From Thiohalocapsa halophila (GTDB lineage Bacteria > Pseudomonadota > Gammaproteobacteria > Chromatiales > Chromatiaceae), in assembly GCF_016583825.1 (NCBI RefSeq), contig NZ_NRRV01000027.1, positions 1-64,000 on the forward strand: a stretch of DNA of 64,000 nt. The letters are read 5' to 3'. Made by a program: the position numbers and the translations under genes. Shown one piece after another: positions 1 through 8,849 of this stretch (its first letter is position 1; every line of letters begins with the position of its first letter). The notes under the pieces were generated by a model, which was not told the DNA's origin, made no database searches, and was given only the letters and a program-made list of their open reading frames with translations.

Positions 1-145
1 ACAGCGTGCGCTCGTTCACGCCGAACGCCGCCGCTACTTCCGCCACCGGCTGGCCGCGCTTGACGGCGGCCACCGCCTGCATGCGCATGGTCTGCAATGA
101 CTGATGGTCGAGCTTGCGCCCGTCGGAATCGCGTTTGCATTTCAT
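1..145 (-). CDS. Transposase, N-terminal part (IS630-like), cut by window edge
   Basis: The reverse strand opens with ATG at 143-145 and reads MKCKRDSDGRKLDHQSLQTM and onward through about 48 residues to the window edge. The visible part resembles the N-terminal helix-turn-helix of IS630-type transposases: a K/R-rich start, the phrase GRKLDHQSLQTMR, then AVAAVKRGQPVAEVAAAFGV, which looks like the first helices of a Homeodomain-like DNA-binding fold. No inverted repeat can be seen because the element runs out of the window. Whether the gene is intact cannot be judged. The next gene, a thioesterase, ends 40 bp away on the same strand, so this element lies just beyond the methylcitrate operon. 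Confidence 0.6.
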   Translation of the reverse strand, partial: MKCKRDSDGRKLDHQSLQTMRMQAVAAVKRGQPVAEVAAAFGVNERTL

Positions 146-184
146 GCCGCCATTATACCAGACCTGGCTTTACTTTCGAGCGGC

Positions 185-574
185 TTAGTAAGTCCCGACC
201 ACGTGCGCAACGGGCCGGTCGTCGCCCTCGGAGAACAGGGAAACCTCGCCCACGATCAGCGTCCGGCCGACCTTAAGCAGCCGGCACTCGCCGATGATGT
301 CCCGGTCGCCGGCCGGCATGCGCAGGAAGTTGGTGTTGAGATTGGTAGTAGCCACGTCCACGGTGAGTCCCAGCTCCCCGCACAGGGCCACGTAGAGCCC
401 GACATCGGCCACGGCCATCAGCACGGGCCCGGACACGCTGCCGCCGGGCCTGAGCTCATCGAAGCCGATGGCGTGGCGGACCCGGGCGCCGCCGTCGCCG
501 ACGGCCTCCACCATGACCTTGGTCTGCGGGAACTCGGCGGCCAGAAAGGCCGCCAGCTCTGCCTTGGTGGGCAT
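185..574 (-). CDS. PaaI-like hotdog-fold thioesterase
   Basis: A 129-residue protein of the usual length for single-domain hotdog acyl-CoA thioesterases. The stretch GGSVSGPVLMAVADVGLYVA matches the substrate-binding helix of PaaI-type enzymes, where the Asp of ADVGLY is in the position of the catalytic acid. It is followed by a typical strand, VDVATTNLNTNFLR. It would hydrolyse a short or aromatic acyl-CoA; the substrate cannot be told from the sequence. It starts 12 bp after acnD on the same strand and is probably the last gene of a prpC-acnD transcript, so a role in clearing propionyl-CoA or methylcitrate-cycle CoA esters is a reasonable inference. It occupies the place where prpF is often found, but has no resemblance to PrpF. 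Confidence 0.75.
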   Translation of the reverse strand: MPTKAELAAFLAAEFPQTKVMVEAVGDGGARVRHAIGFDELRPGGSVSGPVLMAVADVGLYVALCGELGLTVDVATTNLNTNFLRMPAGDRDIIGECRLLKVGRTLIVGEVSLFSEGDDRPVAHVVGTY

Positions 575-586
575 CTGCGTCGCGGA

Positions 587-3190
587 TCAGGCCGCGGCGG
601 CCAGGAAGTCCTGCGCGAACCGCTGCAGTACCCCGCCGGCGGTGTAGACCCGCTCCTCCTCCGCCGTGTCCAGCCGGCAGGTGACCGGGATCTCCACCTG
701 CTCGCCGTTGGCGCGGTGCATGACGACCGTCAGCTCGGCCTGGGGCGCCGGCGCGCCGACCACGTCGAAGGTCTCGGTGCCGTCGATGGCGTAGGTGTGC
801 CGGTCTTCCCCCGCTTTGAACTGCAACGGCAGCACGCCCATGCCGACGAGGTTGGTGCGATGGATGCGCTCGAAGCCCTCGGCGACGATGGCCTCCACAC
901 CCGCCAGGCGCACGCCCTTGGCCGCCCAGTCGCGGGACGAGCCCTGGCCGTAGTCCGCGCCGGCGATGATGCACAGCGGCTGGCCGCGGCTCATGTAGGT
1001 CTCGATGGCCTCCCACATGCGCATCTGCTCGCCGTCCGGCTCCACGCGGGCCAGGGAGCCCTGGATCACCTCGCCCTGCTCATCGCGGCACATCTCGTTG
1101 CAGAGCTTGGGGTTGGCCAGGGTGGCGCGCTGGGCGGTGAGGTGGTCGCCGCGGTGGGTGGCGTAGGAGTTGAAGTCCGCTTCGGCCAAGCCCATGCGCG
1201 CCAGGTACTCGCCGGCGGCGCTGGTGGGCAGGATGGCGTTGGACGGCGACAGATGATCGGTGGTGATGTTGTCGCCGAGCACCGCCAGCGGGCGTAAGCC
1301 TTGCAGCCCGGGCGCGGCGGCCAGCCCGCCTTGCCAGTATGGCGGCCGGCGGATGTAGGTGCTCATGTCGCGCCAGTCGTAGAGCGGGCTCTCGGCCTGC
1401 TCGCGCACACCCAGCGCGAACATGGGCGTGTAGATCTGCTGGAACTGCTCCGGCTTGACATACTGCTCCACGATGGCGTCGATCTCCGCGTCCGACGGCC
1501 AGATGTCATTGAGCGTCACGGGGTGGCCGTCGGCGTCGGTGCCCAGCGCGTCGCGCTCGATGTCGAAGCGCACGGTGCCGGCGATGGCATAGGCCACCAC
1601 CAGCGGCGGCGAGGCCAGGAAGGCCTGCTTGGCGTATGGGTGGATGCGGCCGTCGAAGTTGCGGTTGCCCGACAGGACCGCGGTGGCATAGAGATCGCGG
1701 TCGATGATCTCCTGCTGGATTTTGGGGTCCAGCGCGCCGGACATGCCGTTGCAGGTGGTGCAGGCGTAGCCCACGATGCCGAAGCCGAGCGCCTCCAGCT
1801 CCGGCAGCAGGCCGGCGGCCTCCAGGTACAGCCGGGCGACCCTGGAGCCCGGCGCGAAAGAGCTCTTCACCCAGGGCTTGCGGGTCAGGCCAAGCTGGTT
1901 GGCCTTGCGCGCCACGAGGCCGGCCGCCACCACATTGCGCGGGTTGGAGGTGTTGGTGCAGGAGGTGATAGCCGCGATGATCACGGCACCGTCGGGCAGC
2001 TCGCCTCGCGTCTCTTCCCATGCGCCGGCGATGCCCCGCTCGGCCAGGGCCGATGTCGGCAGGCGCCGGTGGGGGTTGGATGGGCCGGCCATGGTGCGGC
2101 CCACCGTGGAGAGGTCGAACCGCAGCACGCGGTCGTACTCGGCGCTCGCCAGGTCATCGGCCCAGAGCCCGGCGGTCTTGGCGTAGGTCTCCACCAGCTC
2201 GACCTGCTCGGGGTCGCGGCCGGTGAGCTTGAGATAGGCGATGGTCTGCTCGTCGATGGCGAACATGCCGGCGGAGGCGCCGTACTCGGGCGTCATGTTG
2301 GAGATGGTCGCCCGGTCGCCGATGGTGAGCGAGCGGGCGCCGGCGCCGAAAAACTCCAGATAGGCCGAGACCACCTTGGCGTTGCGCAGAAACTCCGTCA
2401 GCGCCAGCACGATGTCCGTCGCCGTAATGCCGGGCTGGCGCTTGCCGGTCAACTCCACGCCGACGATCTCCGGCAGCCGCATCATGGTGGGCCGGCCGAG
2501 CATGACGGTCTCGGCCTCGAGGCCGCCGACGCCGATGGCGATGACGCCCAGGCAGTCCACGTGCGGGGTGTGGGAGTCGGTACCGACGCAGGTGTCCGGG
2601 AAGGCGATGCGCCTGCCGTTCTCATCCGGGCGCGCCTGGATCACCGGCGACATCTTCTCAAGGTTGATCTGGTGCATGATGCCGTTGCCGGCAGGGATGA
2701 CATCCACGTTGTCGAAGGCCGTCTTGCACCAATCGATGAAGTGGAAGCGGTCTTCGTTGCGGCGGTCCTCGACGGCGCGGTTCTTGTCGAAGGCGTCGGG
2801 ATCGAAGCCGGGCGCCTCCACCGCCAGGGAGTGGTCGACGATGAGCTGGGTCGGCACCACCGGATTCACCTTGGCCGGATCGCCGCCGCGCTCGGCGATG
2901 GCGTCACGCAGACCGGCCAGGTCCACCAGCGCGGTCTGGCCCAGGATGTCGTGACAGACCACGCGCGCCGGGTACCAGGGGAAGTCCAGGTCGCGCTTGC
3001 GGTGCACGATCTGCGCCAGCGACTCGGTCAGGGTGCCCGGGTCGCAGCGGCGCACCAATTGCTCCGCCAGCACCCGGGCGGTATAGGGCAGCTTGGCGTA
3101 GGCACCGGGTTGGATGGCCTCGACGGCCTCGCGGGTATCGAAGTATTCCAGGGCGGTGCCCGGCAGGGGCTTGCGGTGTTCGGTGTTCAT
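587..3190 (-). CDS. acnD: Fe/S-dependent 2-methylisocitrate dehydratase AcnD
   Basis: An 867-residue aconitase-superfamily protein. Cluster-binding cysteines are visible in SCTNTSNPRNVV (about residue 409) and in CTTCNG (about residue 476). The C-terminal swivel domain carries GADYGQGSSRDWAAKG, and the substrate loop includes GTDSHTPHVDCLGV. The length and the sequence around TGKRQPGITATDIVLALTEF fit the AcnD branch rather than AcnA or AcnB. AcnD dehydrates 2-methylcitrate to trans-2-methylaconitate in propionate catabolism. It follows prpC with a one-base TGATG overlap, indicating translational coupling. In characterised pathways AcnD needs the isomerase PrpF to finish the conversion, and no prpF or prpB is present in this window. 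Confidence 0.93.
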   Translation of the reverse strand: MNTEHRKPLPGTALEYFDTREAVEAIQPGAYAKLPYTARVLAEQLVRRCDPGTLTESLAQIVHRKRDLDFPWYPARVVCHDILGQTALVDLAGLRDAIAERGGDPAKVNPVVPTQLIVDHSLAVEAPGFDPDAFDKNRAVEDRRNEDRFHFIDWCKTAFDNVDVIPAGNGIMHQINLEKMSPVIQARPDENGRRIAFPDTCVGTDSHTPHVDCLGVIAIGVGGLEAETVMLGRPTMMRLPEIVGVELTGKRQPGITATDIVLALTEFLRNAKVVSAYLEFFGAGARSLTIGDRATISNMTPEYGASAGMFAIDEQTIAYLKLTGRDPEQVELVETYAKTAGLWADDLASAEYDRVLRFDLSTVGRTMAGPSNPHRRLPTSALAERGIAGAWEETRGELPDGAVIIAAITSCTNTSNPRNVVAAGLVARKANQLGLTRKPWVKSSFAPGSRVARLYLEAAGLLPELEALGFGIVGYACTTCNGMSGALDPKIQQEIIDRDLYATAVLSGNRNFDGRIHPYAKQAFLASPPLVVAYAIAGTVRFDIERDALGTDADGHPVTLNDIWPSDAEIDAIVEQYVKPEQFQQIYTPMFALGVREQAESPLYDWRDMSTYIRRPPYWQGGLAAAPGLQGLRPLAVLGDNITTDHLSPSNAILPTSAAGEYLARMGLAEADFNSYATHRGDHLTAQRATLANPKLCNEMCRDEQGEVIQGSLARVEPDGEQMRMWEAIETYMSRGQPLCIIAGADYGQGSSRDWAAKGVRLAGVEAIVAEGFERIHRTNLVGMGVLPLQFKAGEDRHTYAIDGTETFDVVGAPAPQAELTVVMHRANGEQVEIPVTCRLDTAEEERVYTAGGVLQRFAQDFLAAAA

Positions 3191-4344
3191 CAGCGTTCGT
3201 CGATGGGCGGCCAGGGCCGCGGCTCGGGGCCCACGTAGTGGGCGCTGGGCCGGATGATCTTGTGGTCATGGCGCTGCTCCAGGACATGCGCCACCCAGCC
3301 CGTGGTCCGGGCGATGACGAAGACCGGGGTAAACAGGGCCGTCGGTATGCCCATCTGCGCATAGGCCACCGCCGAGAACCAGTCCAGGTTCGGGAACATC
3401 TTCTTCTGGCTCCACATGACCTGCTCCAGGCGGGCGGCGACGTCGAACATGCGCATGTCGCCGGCGGCATCCGAGAGGCGATGCGCCACGGACTTGATCG
3501 CCTCGTTCCGCGGGTCGGAGATGGTGTACACCGGATGCCCGAAGCCGATGACGATCTCCTTGCGCCCGACGCGCTCGGTGATGTCGGCTTCTGCCTCGTC
3601 GGCGGTGGCGTAGCGGTGCTGGATGTCGCAGGCGACCTCGTTGGCCCCGCCGTGCTTGGGCCCGCGCAGCGCGCCGATGGCGGCGGTGATGGTGCTGTAG
3701 AGATCCGAATCCGTGCCGCTGACGACCCGCGCCGTGAAGGTGGACGCGTTGAACTCGTGCTCGGCGTAGAGGATCAGCGATGTGTGCATGGCCCGCACCC
3801 ACTCCGCCGGGGGCATTTGACCGTGCAGCAGATGGAGAAAGTGCCCGCCCACCGAGTCGTCGGCGGTCTCCACGTCGATGCGCCGGCCGTTGTGGGCGAA
3901 GTGGTACCAATACAGCAGCATGGAGCCGAAGCTCGCCAGCAGCCGGTCGCCGATGTCCCGGGCCGCGGCCGCCGGCATGTCGGGGGCCTCCGGCTCCAGG
4001 CAGCCGAGCACGGAGCACCCGGTGCGCAGCACGTCCATGGGCTGCGCCGACGGCGGCAGCTGCTCCAGGGCCGTCTTCAGGGCGGCCGGCAGGCCGCGCA
4101 GGCTGCGCAGCTTGCGCTTGTAGGCGGCCAGCTCGGCGCGGGTCGGCAGCCGCTCGTGGATCAGCAGGAAGGCGATCTCTTCGAACTCCGCGCGATCGGC
4201 GAAGTCCAGGATGTCGTAGCCGCGGTAGTGCAGGTCGTTACCCGTGCGCCCAACGGTGCAGACCGCGGTGTTGCCGGCGGTGACGCCGGACAGCGCGACG
4301 GCCTTCTTCGCTTTGGGCTTGGGCTGTTTATTGGCATCGGTCAT
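3190..4344 (-). CDS. prpC: 2-methylcitrate synthase
   Basis: A 384-residue member of the citrate synthase family at the length typical of PrpC. Family hallmarks include [16 protein letters not shown] near the N-terminus, [20 protein letters not shown] (catalytic His region), GPKHGGANE and [14 protein letters not shown]. It condenses propionyl-CoA with oxaloacetate to 2-methylcitrate in the cytoplasm. The ATG is preceded at close spacing by AGGAGG, which supports the start. It is the first gene of a three-gene operon with acnD and a thioesterase. A TATAAG box on the reverse strand at 4434-4439, about 90 bp upstream, is a weak promoter candidate without a convincing -35. The Lys-rich N-terminal tail of about 15 residues is unusual but is in frame with the RBS. 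Confidence 0.93.
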   Translation of the reverse strand: MTDANKQPKPKAKKAVALSGVTAGNTAVCTVGRTGNDLHYRGYDILDFADRAEFEEIAFLLIHERLPTRAELAAYKRKLRSLRGLPAALKTALEQLPPSAQPMDVLRTGCSVLGCLEPEAPDMPAAAARDIGDRLLASFGSMLLYWYHFAHNGRRIDVETADDSVGGHFLHLLHGQMPPAEWVRAMHTSLILYAEHEFNASTFTARVVSGTDSDLYSTITAAIGALRGPKHGGANEVACDIQHRYATADEAEADITERVGRKEIVIGFGHPVYTISDPRNEAIKSVAHRLSDAAGDMRMFDVAARLEQVMWSQKKMFPNLDWFSAVAYAQMGIPTALFTPVFVIARTTGWVAHVLEQRHDHKIIRPSAHYVGPEPRPWPPIDER

Positions 4345-4973
4345 GGCCCCTCCTCTCGGGTGCCTCCTCCAGGTGATGGATACGCGCCCCGGGGAGCGCG
4401 GACGTCTTCGACGCTCCCCCGGCGCGGCGAAAGCTTATACCGCAATTCCCCATTCGGCTCGAAGCGGCCGCCCCCACGCCGGCGGCTCCAGGCGGCGGGA
4501 GCCAAGCTCCGTCGGAGACCGACCCCCCGGAGATACCGGACTCCCGCGACGGGATGGGCCGCGCTGCGTCTGCATAGACAACCCACACTCAGCGATTCCC
4601 GCCTTGACAAGTGGGCTTAGGGTAGTCCACGCATTTACGACTCACTGTTGAGAGCACCTCTAGCCCCATGGCCTAACCGACGGCGGCACCGGGCCGATCC
4701 TGAGTCTTGCACAGCGTCTGTGGATAAGTCTGTGGAAGAAGCTTGTGCGACTAGGCTAAGTCACTGACACAGTGACAGTCCCATGAAATTGTCCAATACT
4801 TAGCCAACGCAATTTCTAATTTTTGATCAGTATCTTGGGATTTCTTCGCAGAATCCGCGGCAAGCGGGGCGCTGAGCCCCGCCCCCGCTGCCGGGTCCGC
4901 CCCTCGTCTGTGCATAAGCGACAACACCGCCCGACAGCCGACACCCGAGGCCGCGACGCGCATTTGATCCATG
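4345..4973. other. 629-bp gene-free region with AT-richer core and DnaA-box-like sites
   Basis: No coding frame in this stretch resembles a known protein. From about 4735 to 4860 the base composition is clearly more AT-rich than the surroundings. The region contains TGTGGATAA at 4719-4727 and TGTGCATAA at 4909-4917, both matching the DnaA-box pattern TTATNCACA on the reverse strand. It also has the small palindrome GTCACTG-ACA-CAGTGAC near 4756-4772. A GC hairpin, GCGGGGC/GCCCCGC, at 4864-4882 could help terminate the minus-strand gene that ends at 4974, but lacks a convincing T-run. It presumably also holds the promoter of the prpC operon. Confidence 0.5.
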
Positions 4974-5774
4974 TCAAGCCCGATCAGCGCCCGGCGTATC
5001 CGCCCCAACCAGCCGGGCGCGAAGCTGGTAGTACACGGCCCCGGCCAACTCGTGGATCGCGTAGTAGCTCGCATAGAAGCTCGCTGCCTGCGGCAGCCAA
5101 CGCCGGGCGCGGTCATTGGTATGGCCGTCGCCGGGCAGCCGGCGGCTCCCGGACAGGAAATAGGTGGGCGCCGGCACCACGTCGACACCCGCCCGCCGGA
5201 AGGCATCGGCGGCCCGCGGCATGTGCCAGGCGTCGGTCACCAGCAGCACCCGGTGGATTCCGGCCGCGCCCAGCAGGGGCGCCGAGCGCTCGGCGTTCTC
5301 GCGGGTGTTGCGGCTCTCATCCTCCAGCATCGCCACCGGGACGCCGAGCTCCTGCTCCAGGAACCGCCGCATGACCCGCCCCGGTGCTGCAGGGCCGGCC
5401 CCACCGCTGACATGGATCGGCAGCCCGGTGCGCCGATGCAGCCAGGCGGCATAACGGGCGCGCTTCATGCCGTTCAGATCCACGGTGTGGCCGCCGTACT
5501 CCGGTGCGTCCCGATAGACGCCGGCGCCCAACACCAGTATGGCCCCGGCACCGGTCTGGTCCACGGCGTCGGGCGGCAGCGCAGGGTAGCGCTCCGACAG
5601 CGCGATCAACGGGCCCGCGAACACGGGCAGGCTCATGATCAGCAACAGACTCCAAGCGACGAAGAGCACCATCCGGCCCAGGATGCCCCGCACCAGCAAG
5701 AAGGCGATGGCGATCAGCACCAGGAACAGACCCGGCGGCAGCAAGAGCTGCTTCAGGACGCTATAGGCTTCCAT
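4974..5774 (-). CDS. YdcF/ElyC family (DUF218) membrane-anchored protein
   Basis: A 266-residue protein. Two hydrophobic segments lie near the N-terminus (about residues 9-27 and 33-55), followed by a DUF218 domain. Diagnostic features are AILVLGAGVYRDAP (first strand and loop), GMKRARYAAWL, HVSGGAGPAAPGRVM, ESRNTRENA and LLVTDAWHMPRA. This pattern is shared by SanA, YdcF and ElyC, envelope-associated proteins in which ElyC affects the fate of the undecaprenyl-phosphate carrier. The order of membrane segment then domain agrees with ElyC-like topology, with the domain probably facing the periplasm. The enzymatic activity is not known for most members. It appears monocistronic. Confidence 0.8.
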   Translation of the reverse strand: MEAYSVLKQLLLPPGLFLVLIAIAFLLVRGILGRMVLFVAWSLLLIMSLPVFAGPLIALSERYPALPPDAVDQTGAGAILVLGAGVYRDAPEYGGHTVDLNGMKRARYAAWLHRRTGLPIHVSGGAGPAAPGRVMRRFLEQELGVPVAMLEDESRNTRENAERSAPLLGAAGIHRVLLVTDAWHMPRAADAFRRAGVDVVPAPTYFLSGSRRLPGDGHTNDRARRWLPQAASFYASYYAIHELAGAVYYQLRARLVGADTPGADRA

Positions 5775-5853
5775 GCAATGCGAATGTCTCCGTGGCTGCT
5801 GTTAAGGGCACCGACGTCGGGTGGTCTCACATCATGCCCGGTGTCTGCGGCGC

Positions 5854-5962
5854 GGTATCGCTATCGGTATCGGGATCGCTACCGGGATCGAGATCGGTAT
5901 CGGTATCGGTGTCGGTATCGACACGCTGTCACTGGCGGCTCGACAGCGATGCCGATACCGAC
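5854..5962. repeat. Degenerate hexanucleotide repeat (ATCGGT) with inverted half
   Basis: From 5854 to about 5921 the sequence is built from imperfect copies of TATCGG/GATCGG. The end of the array, GTCGGTATCG at 5911-5920, is exactly complementary to CGATACCGAC at 5953-5962, so transcripts could form a 10-bp stem with a 32-nt loop. The element lies between the start of the minus-strand YdcF-like gene and the end of the small membrane-protein gene. The open frame over it would encode only a Val/Ser repeat and is not taken as a gene. Confidence 0.6.
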
Positions 5963-6014
5963 CCCGACTCGTCAACACCATTGCAAACGGTCTCCGGATT
6001 CTAACGCCTGTGCG

Positions 6015-6440
6015 CTAGCCCCCGCGGTCCGGGGGCCCGTCGGACCCCGCATCCTCGGCATCGTCCGCCGCCCCGGCGAAGCGCATGAACACCAGGCTCG
6101 GCAGCACGGCGATGGCGGCGACGCTCATCAGCGCCACCGCATAGAGCGCAAACCAAATGCTGCTGCGCCGCGCGACCACCACCAACACGCCCAGCGCCAG
6201 CACCGCCGCGATCCCGAGCATCACGGCCTGCCGCAAGGCCCCATCGCCGACGGCCGCCGCTGTCCCCGCCGGCGCGAGCGCCGAGAGCAACAAAAGATTC
6301 ACCACCAGCATCAGCGCCGCATTGGGCAGCGAGAAGGGCGCGTAGCCGTAACGCCGCAGCGCCGCTCGGTTCACGGCATAGACGCTGCGCAGCAGCGCCA
6401 TGAAGACGCCGAAGGCGAGCAGCAGCCAGAGCCAGGCCAT
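6015..6440 (-). CDS. Small hypothetical membrane protein
   Basis: A 141-residue protein with about four hydrophobic segments: WLWLLLAFGVFMALL at the start, then AALMLVVNLLLLSALA, AVMLGIAAVLALGVLVVVA and IWFALYAVALMSVAAIAVLP. A short acidic and Gly/Pro-rich C-terminal tail follows. Amino-acid use in this frame (hydrophobic stretches broken by Arg-rich loops such as NRAALRRYGY) fits a real inner-membrane protein. I do not recognise the family. It is followed by a 101-bp gap and then by lipA, whose end lies upstream on the same strand, so the two could be cotranscribed. Confidence 0.6.
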   Translation of the reverse strand: MAWLWLLLAFGVFMALLRSVYAVNRAALRRYGYAPFSLPNAALMLVVNLLLLSALAPAGTAAAVGDGALRQAVMLGIAAVLALGVLVVVARRSSIWFALYAVALMSVAAIAVLPSLVFMRFAGAADDAEDAGSDGPPDRGG

Positions 6441-6541
6441 CGCCGGTCAAGCGCGTGCAGGCAGCAGATCCACCGGAGCCGGCGGCCTCGTGCGCAACCA
6501 GGTCCGATGCATCGGGGCGAGCGACATCGATGCCGACGGCA

Positions 6542-7519
6542 TCAATCGCGAGCCAATGCCTTGGCCTGCTGATCCGCCTGATAGGAGGAGCGCACCATGG
6601 GCCCGCTGGCGACGGCGGAGAAGCCCATGGCCTGCGCCTCCGCCCCCAGGGCGTCGAACTCCGCCGGGGTCCAGAAGCGCTTCACCGGCAGATGGTCGCG
6701 GCTCGGCTGCAGATACTGCCCGAGGGTGAGCATGTCGCAGCCGTGGGCGCGCAGATCCCGCAGCACGGCCAGCACCTCGTCGCGCTCCTCGCCCAGGCCC
6801 AGCATCAGGCCGGACTTGGTGGGCACGTCGGGATGCCGCGCCTTGAACGCGGCCAGCAGCTCCAGGGAGCCCCGGTAATCGGCACCCGGCCGCGCCTCGC
6901 GGTAGAGCCGCGGCACGGTCTCCAGGTTGTGGTTGAACACATCCGGCACGGCTTCACCGGTGAAGGCGTCCAGCGCCCGCGCCTCGCGGCCGCGGAAATC
7001 CGGCACCAGCACCTCCAGGCGGATCTCCGGGCTGCGGGCGCGCACGGCGCTCAGGCAGGCCGCGAAATGCCCGGCACCGCCGTCGCGCAGATCGTCCCGG
7101 TCCACCGAGGTGATGACCACGTAGCGCAGGCCCATCTGCGCAATGGACTCCGCCAGGCGCTCGGGCTCGGCGGCGTCCAGCGGCTCCGGGCGGCCGTGGG
7201 CCACGTCACAGAAGGGGCAGCGGCGGGTGCAGATGTCGCCGAGGATCATGAAGGTCGCCGTGCCGTGCCCGAAGCATTCGCCCAGGTTCGGGCACTGCGC
7301 CTCCTCGCACACCGTCGCGAGCCCGGTCTCCCGCAGCAGCCGCTTGATCCGGCCGACGCCTTTACCCGTGGGCGCCTTGGCCCGGATCCAGCTCGGCTTG
7401 CGCGGCACCTCGCCGGTGGGCTCGATCTTCACCGGAATGCGCGCGACCTTGTCGCGGCCGCGCTGATGGGTCTCGGGGGAGTAACGGGACGGGGCTTCGA
7501 GCGGACTCGCGTCGGGCAT
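6542..7519 (-). CDS. lipA: Lipoyl synthase
   Basis: A 325-residue radical SAM enzyme that inserts two sulfurs into octanoyl groups on carrier proteins of pyruvate and 2-oxoglutarate dehydrogenase and the glycine cleavage system. The auxiliary cluster cysteines are C71, C76 and C82 ([12 protein letters not shown]). The radical SAM cluster cysteines are C97, C101 and C104 (CTRRCPFC). The C-terminal RSSY motif, whose serine ligates the auxiliary cluster, is present in [10 protein letters not shown]. The ATG is preceded by GGAG at good spacing. lipB is often adjacent in Gammaproteobacteria but is not seen here; upstream is a divergent XRE-ImmA gene. Confidence 0.96.
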   Translation of the reverse strand: MPDASPLEAPSRYSPETHQRGRDKVARIPVKIEPTGEVPRKPSWIRAKAPTGKGVGRIKRLLRETGLATVCEEAQCPNLGECFGHGTATFMILGDICTRRCPFCDVAHGRPEPLDAAEPERLAESIAQMGLRYVVITSVDRDDLRDGGAGHFAACLSAVRARSPEIRLEVLVPDFRGREARALDAFTGEAVPDVFNHNLETVPRLYREARPGADYRGSLELLAAFKARHPDVPTKSGLMLGLGEERDEVLAVLRDLRAHGCDMLTLGQYLQPSRDHLPVKRFWTPAEFDALGAEAQAMGFSAVASGPMVRSSYQADQQAKALARD

Positions 7520-7670
7520 GAGGGACTCCGTGGAGCTTCTTCAGAATTCTAGACTTGGCACCCGGGACAGGGCCGGGCGCATCTGCGGGCTTGGACCCGC
7601 GGCGGGGCCGACAGTTTAACAGCTCCGTGCCCGATTCCTTCCGGCGAGATACTCGGCATCGAGAACACCC

Positions 7671-8849
7671 ATGATTAACGAAGACCGCAACGAATACGTC
7701 CCGGATTACGCGGTCCCGCCCGGCGACGTGCTGGAGTACGAGCTGGAACTGCGCCACATGCCGAAGTCGGAGCTCGCGCGCCGCACGGGCCTGAGCGAGA
7801 AGCACATCAACGCCATCGTCAAGTCCAGGGGCAGCGCCAGTATCACGCCGGAGACGGCCATCAAGCTCGAGCGCGCCCTGGGCATGCCCGCGGAGTACTG
7901 GCTCAACCTGGAAGCCAACTACCGGGAGGCCTGCGCGCGCCTCGCCGAGCACGGCGAGCTGGAGCAGGGTCTGGATTGGCTCCAACGCGTACCCGTAGCC
8001 GAAATGACCAAGCTCGGGTGGCTCCCGAGGCATCGCGACAAGAAGGACCAGCTGGTGGAGGTCCTGCGCTTCTTCGGGATTGCAAGCGCGACCCAGTGGG
8101 AGCAGATGTGGCCGCGCCTGGCCGTCGCCTACCGGCAGCACACCAAGCAGAAACTCTGCAATATTGCCGTCTCCGCCTGGCTGCGCAAGGGAGAGTTGGA
8201 TGCCGAGCACATCGACTGCGCCCCTTACGACAAGGCCGCTTTCCGGACCGCCCTCGACGAGGTACGTCCCCTAACCGCAGCGACCGACCCGGCATGCTTC
8301 GTGCCGAAGCTCCAGGGCCGCTGCGCCGCTGCGGGTGTTGCCGTGGTCTTCGTGCCGGCATTACCGAAGACCGGCGTCAGCGGCGCCACCCGCTGGCTGC
8401 ACCCGCAGAAGGCCATCATCCAGCTGAGCCTGCGCTACAAGAGCAACGACCACCTCTGGTTCACCTTCTTCCACGAGGCCGGCCACATCCTGCTGCACAG
8501 CAAAAAGGCCCTGTTCCTGGAGACCGTCAACGGCACGAGCACCAACGGCCCCGGCATCAACCACCCCGGCATTGACAACATGGACGAGCAGAAGGAAGCC
8601 GAGGCCAACGCCTTCGCGGAACAGGAGCTGATCCCGCAGCGTGCCTTTGCGAAATTCGCAAGCCGTGGCACCTTCAGCAAGGCGGCCATCCGGAACTTTG
8701 CCGTAGCCCAGGGCATCGCCCCCGGCATCGTCGTCGGCCAGCTTCAGCACAAGGGCCTGCTACCGCACACCCACTGCAACGACCTCAAGGTCCGCTACCG
8801 CTGGACCCACGAAGACAACGCCGATGCGGCCAGGAATCCGAGCGCGTGA
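7671..8849 (+). CDS. XRE HTH (HigA-like) regulator fused to ImmA/IrrE metallopeptidase
   Basis: A 392-residue protein. Residues about 15-80 form a HigA-type helix-turn-helix (MPKSELARRTGLSEKHINAI, then the tail GMPAEYWLNLEANYRE). A middle helical region follows, and then an ImmA/IrrE zinc-peptidase domain with HEAGH at 268-272 and a downstream acidic cluster (EQKEAEANAFAEQ) providing the likely third ligand. Proteins of this layout act as repressors or protease-type antitoxins, and some are solitary regulators in defence islands. No higB-like toxin ORF fits in the 150 bp upstream. Its stop overlaps the GTG of an hsdM remnant (GTGA), so it may once have been the first gene of a type I restriction-modification operon. 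Family assignment is firm; the role is inferred. Confidence 0.85.
   Translation: MINEDRNEYVPDYAVPPGDVLEYELELRHMPKSELARRTGLSEKHINAIVKSRGSASITPETAIKLERALGMPAEYWLNLEANYREACARLAEHGELEQGLDWLQRVPVAEMTKLGWLPRHRDKKDQLVEVLRFFGIASATQWEQMWPRLAVAYRQHTKQKLCNIAVSAWLRKGELDAEHIDCAPYDKAAFRTALDEVRPLTAATDPACFVPKLQGRCAAAGVAVVFVPALPKTGVSGATRWLHPQKAIIQLSLRYKSNDHLWFTFFHEAGHILLHSKKALFLETVNGTSTNGPGINHPGIDNMDEQKEAEANAFAEQELIPQRAFAKFASRGTFSKAAIRNFAVAQGIAPGIVVGQLQHKGLLPHTHCNDLKVRYRWTHEDNADAARNPSA

Noticed and set aside
1301-3238. 645-codon plus-strand open frame opposite acnD
   Set aside because: Shadow frame: Gly/Arg/His/Val-rich, no motifs, while the minus strand encodes a complete AcnD.
4604-4632. TTGACA at 4604 as a plus-strand promoter
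   Set aside because: No -10 hexamer is found at 16-18 bp (the sequence there is CCACGC), and no plus-strand gene follows.
7520-7670. A higB-like toxin gene ahead of the XRE-ImmA regulator
   Set aside because: Only about 150 bp are available before the divergent lipA, and no frame encodes a RelE/HigB-like protein.
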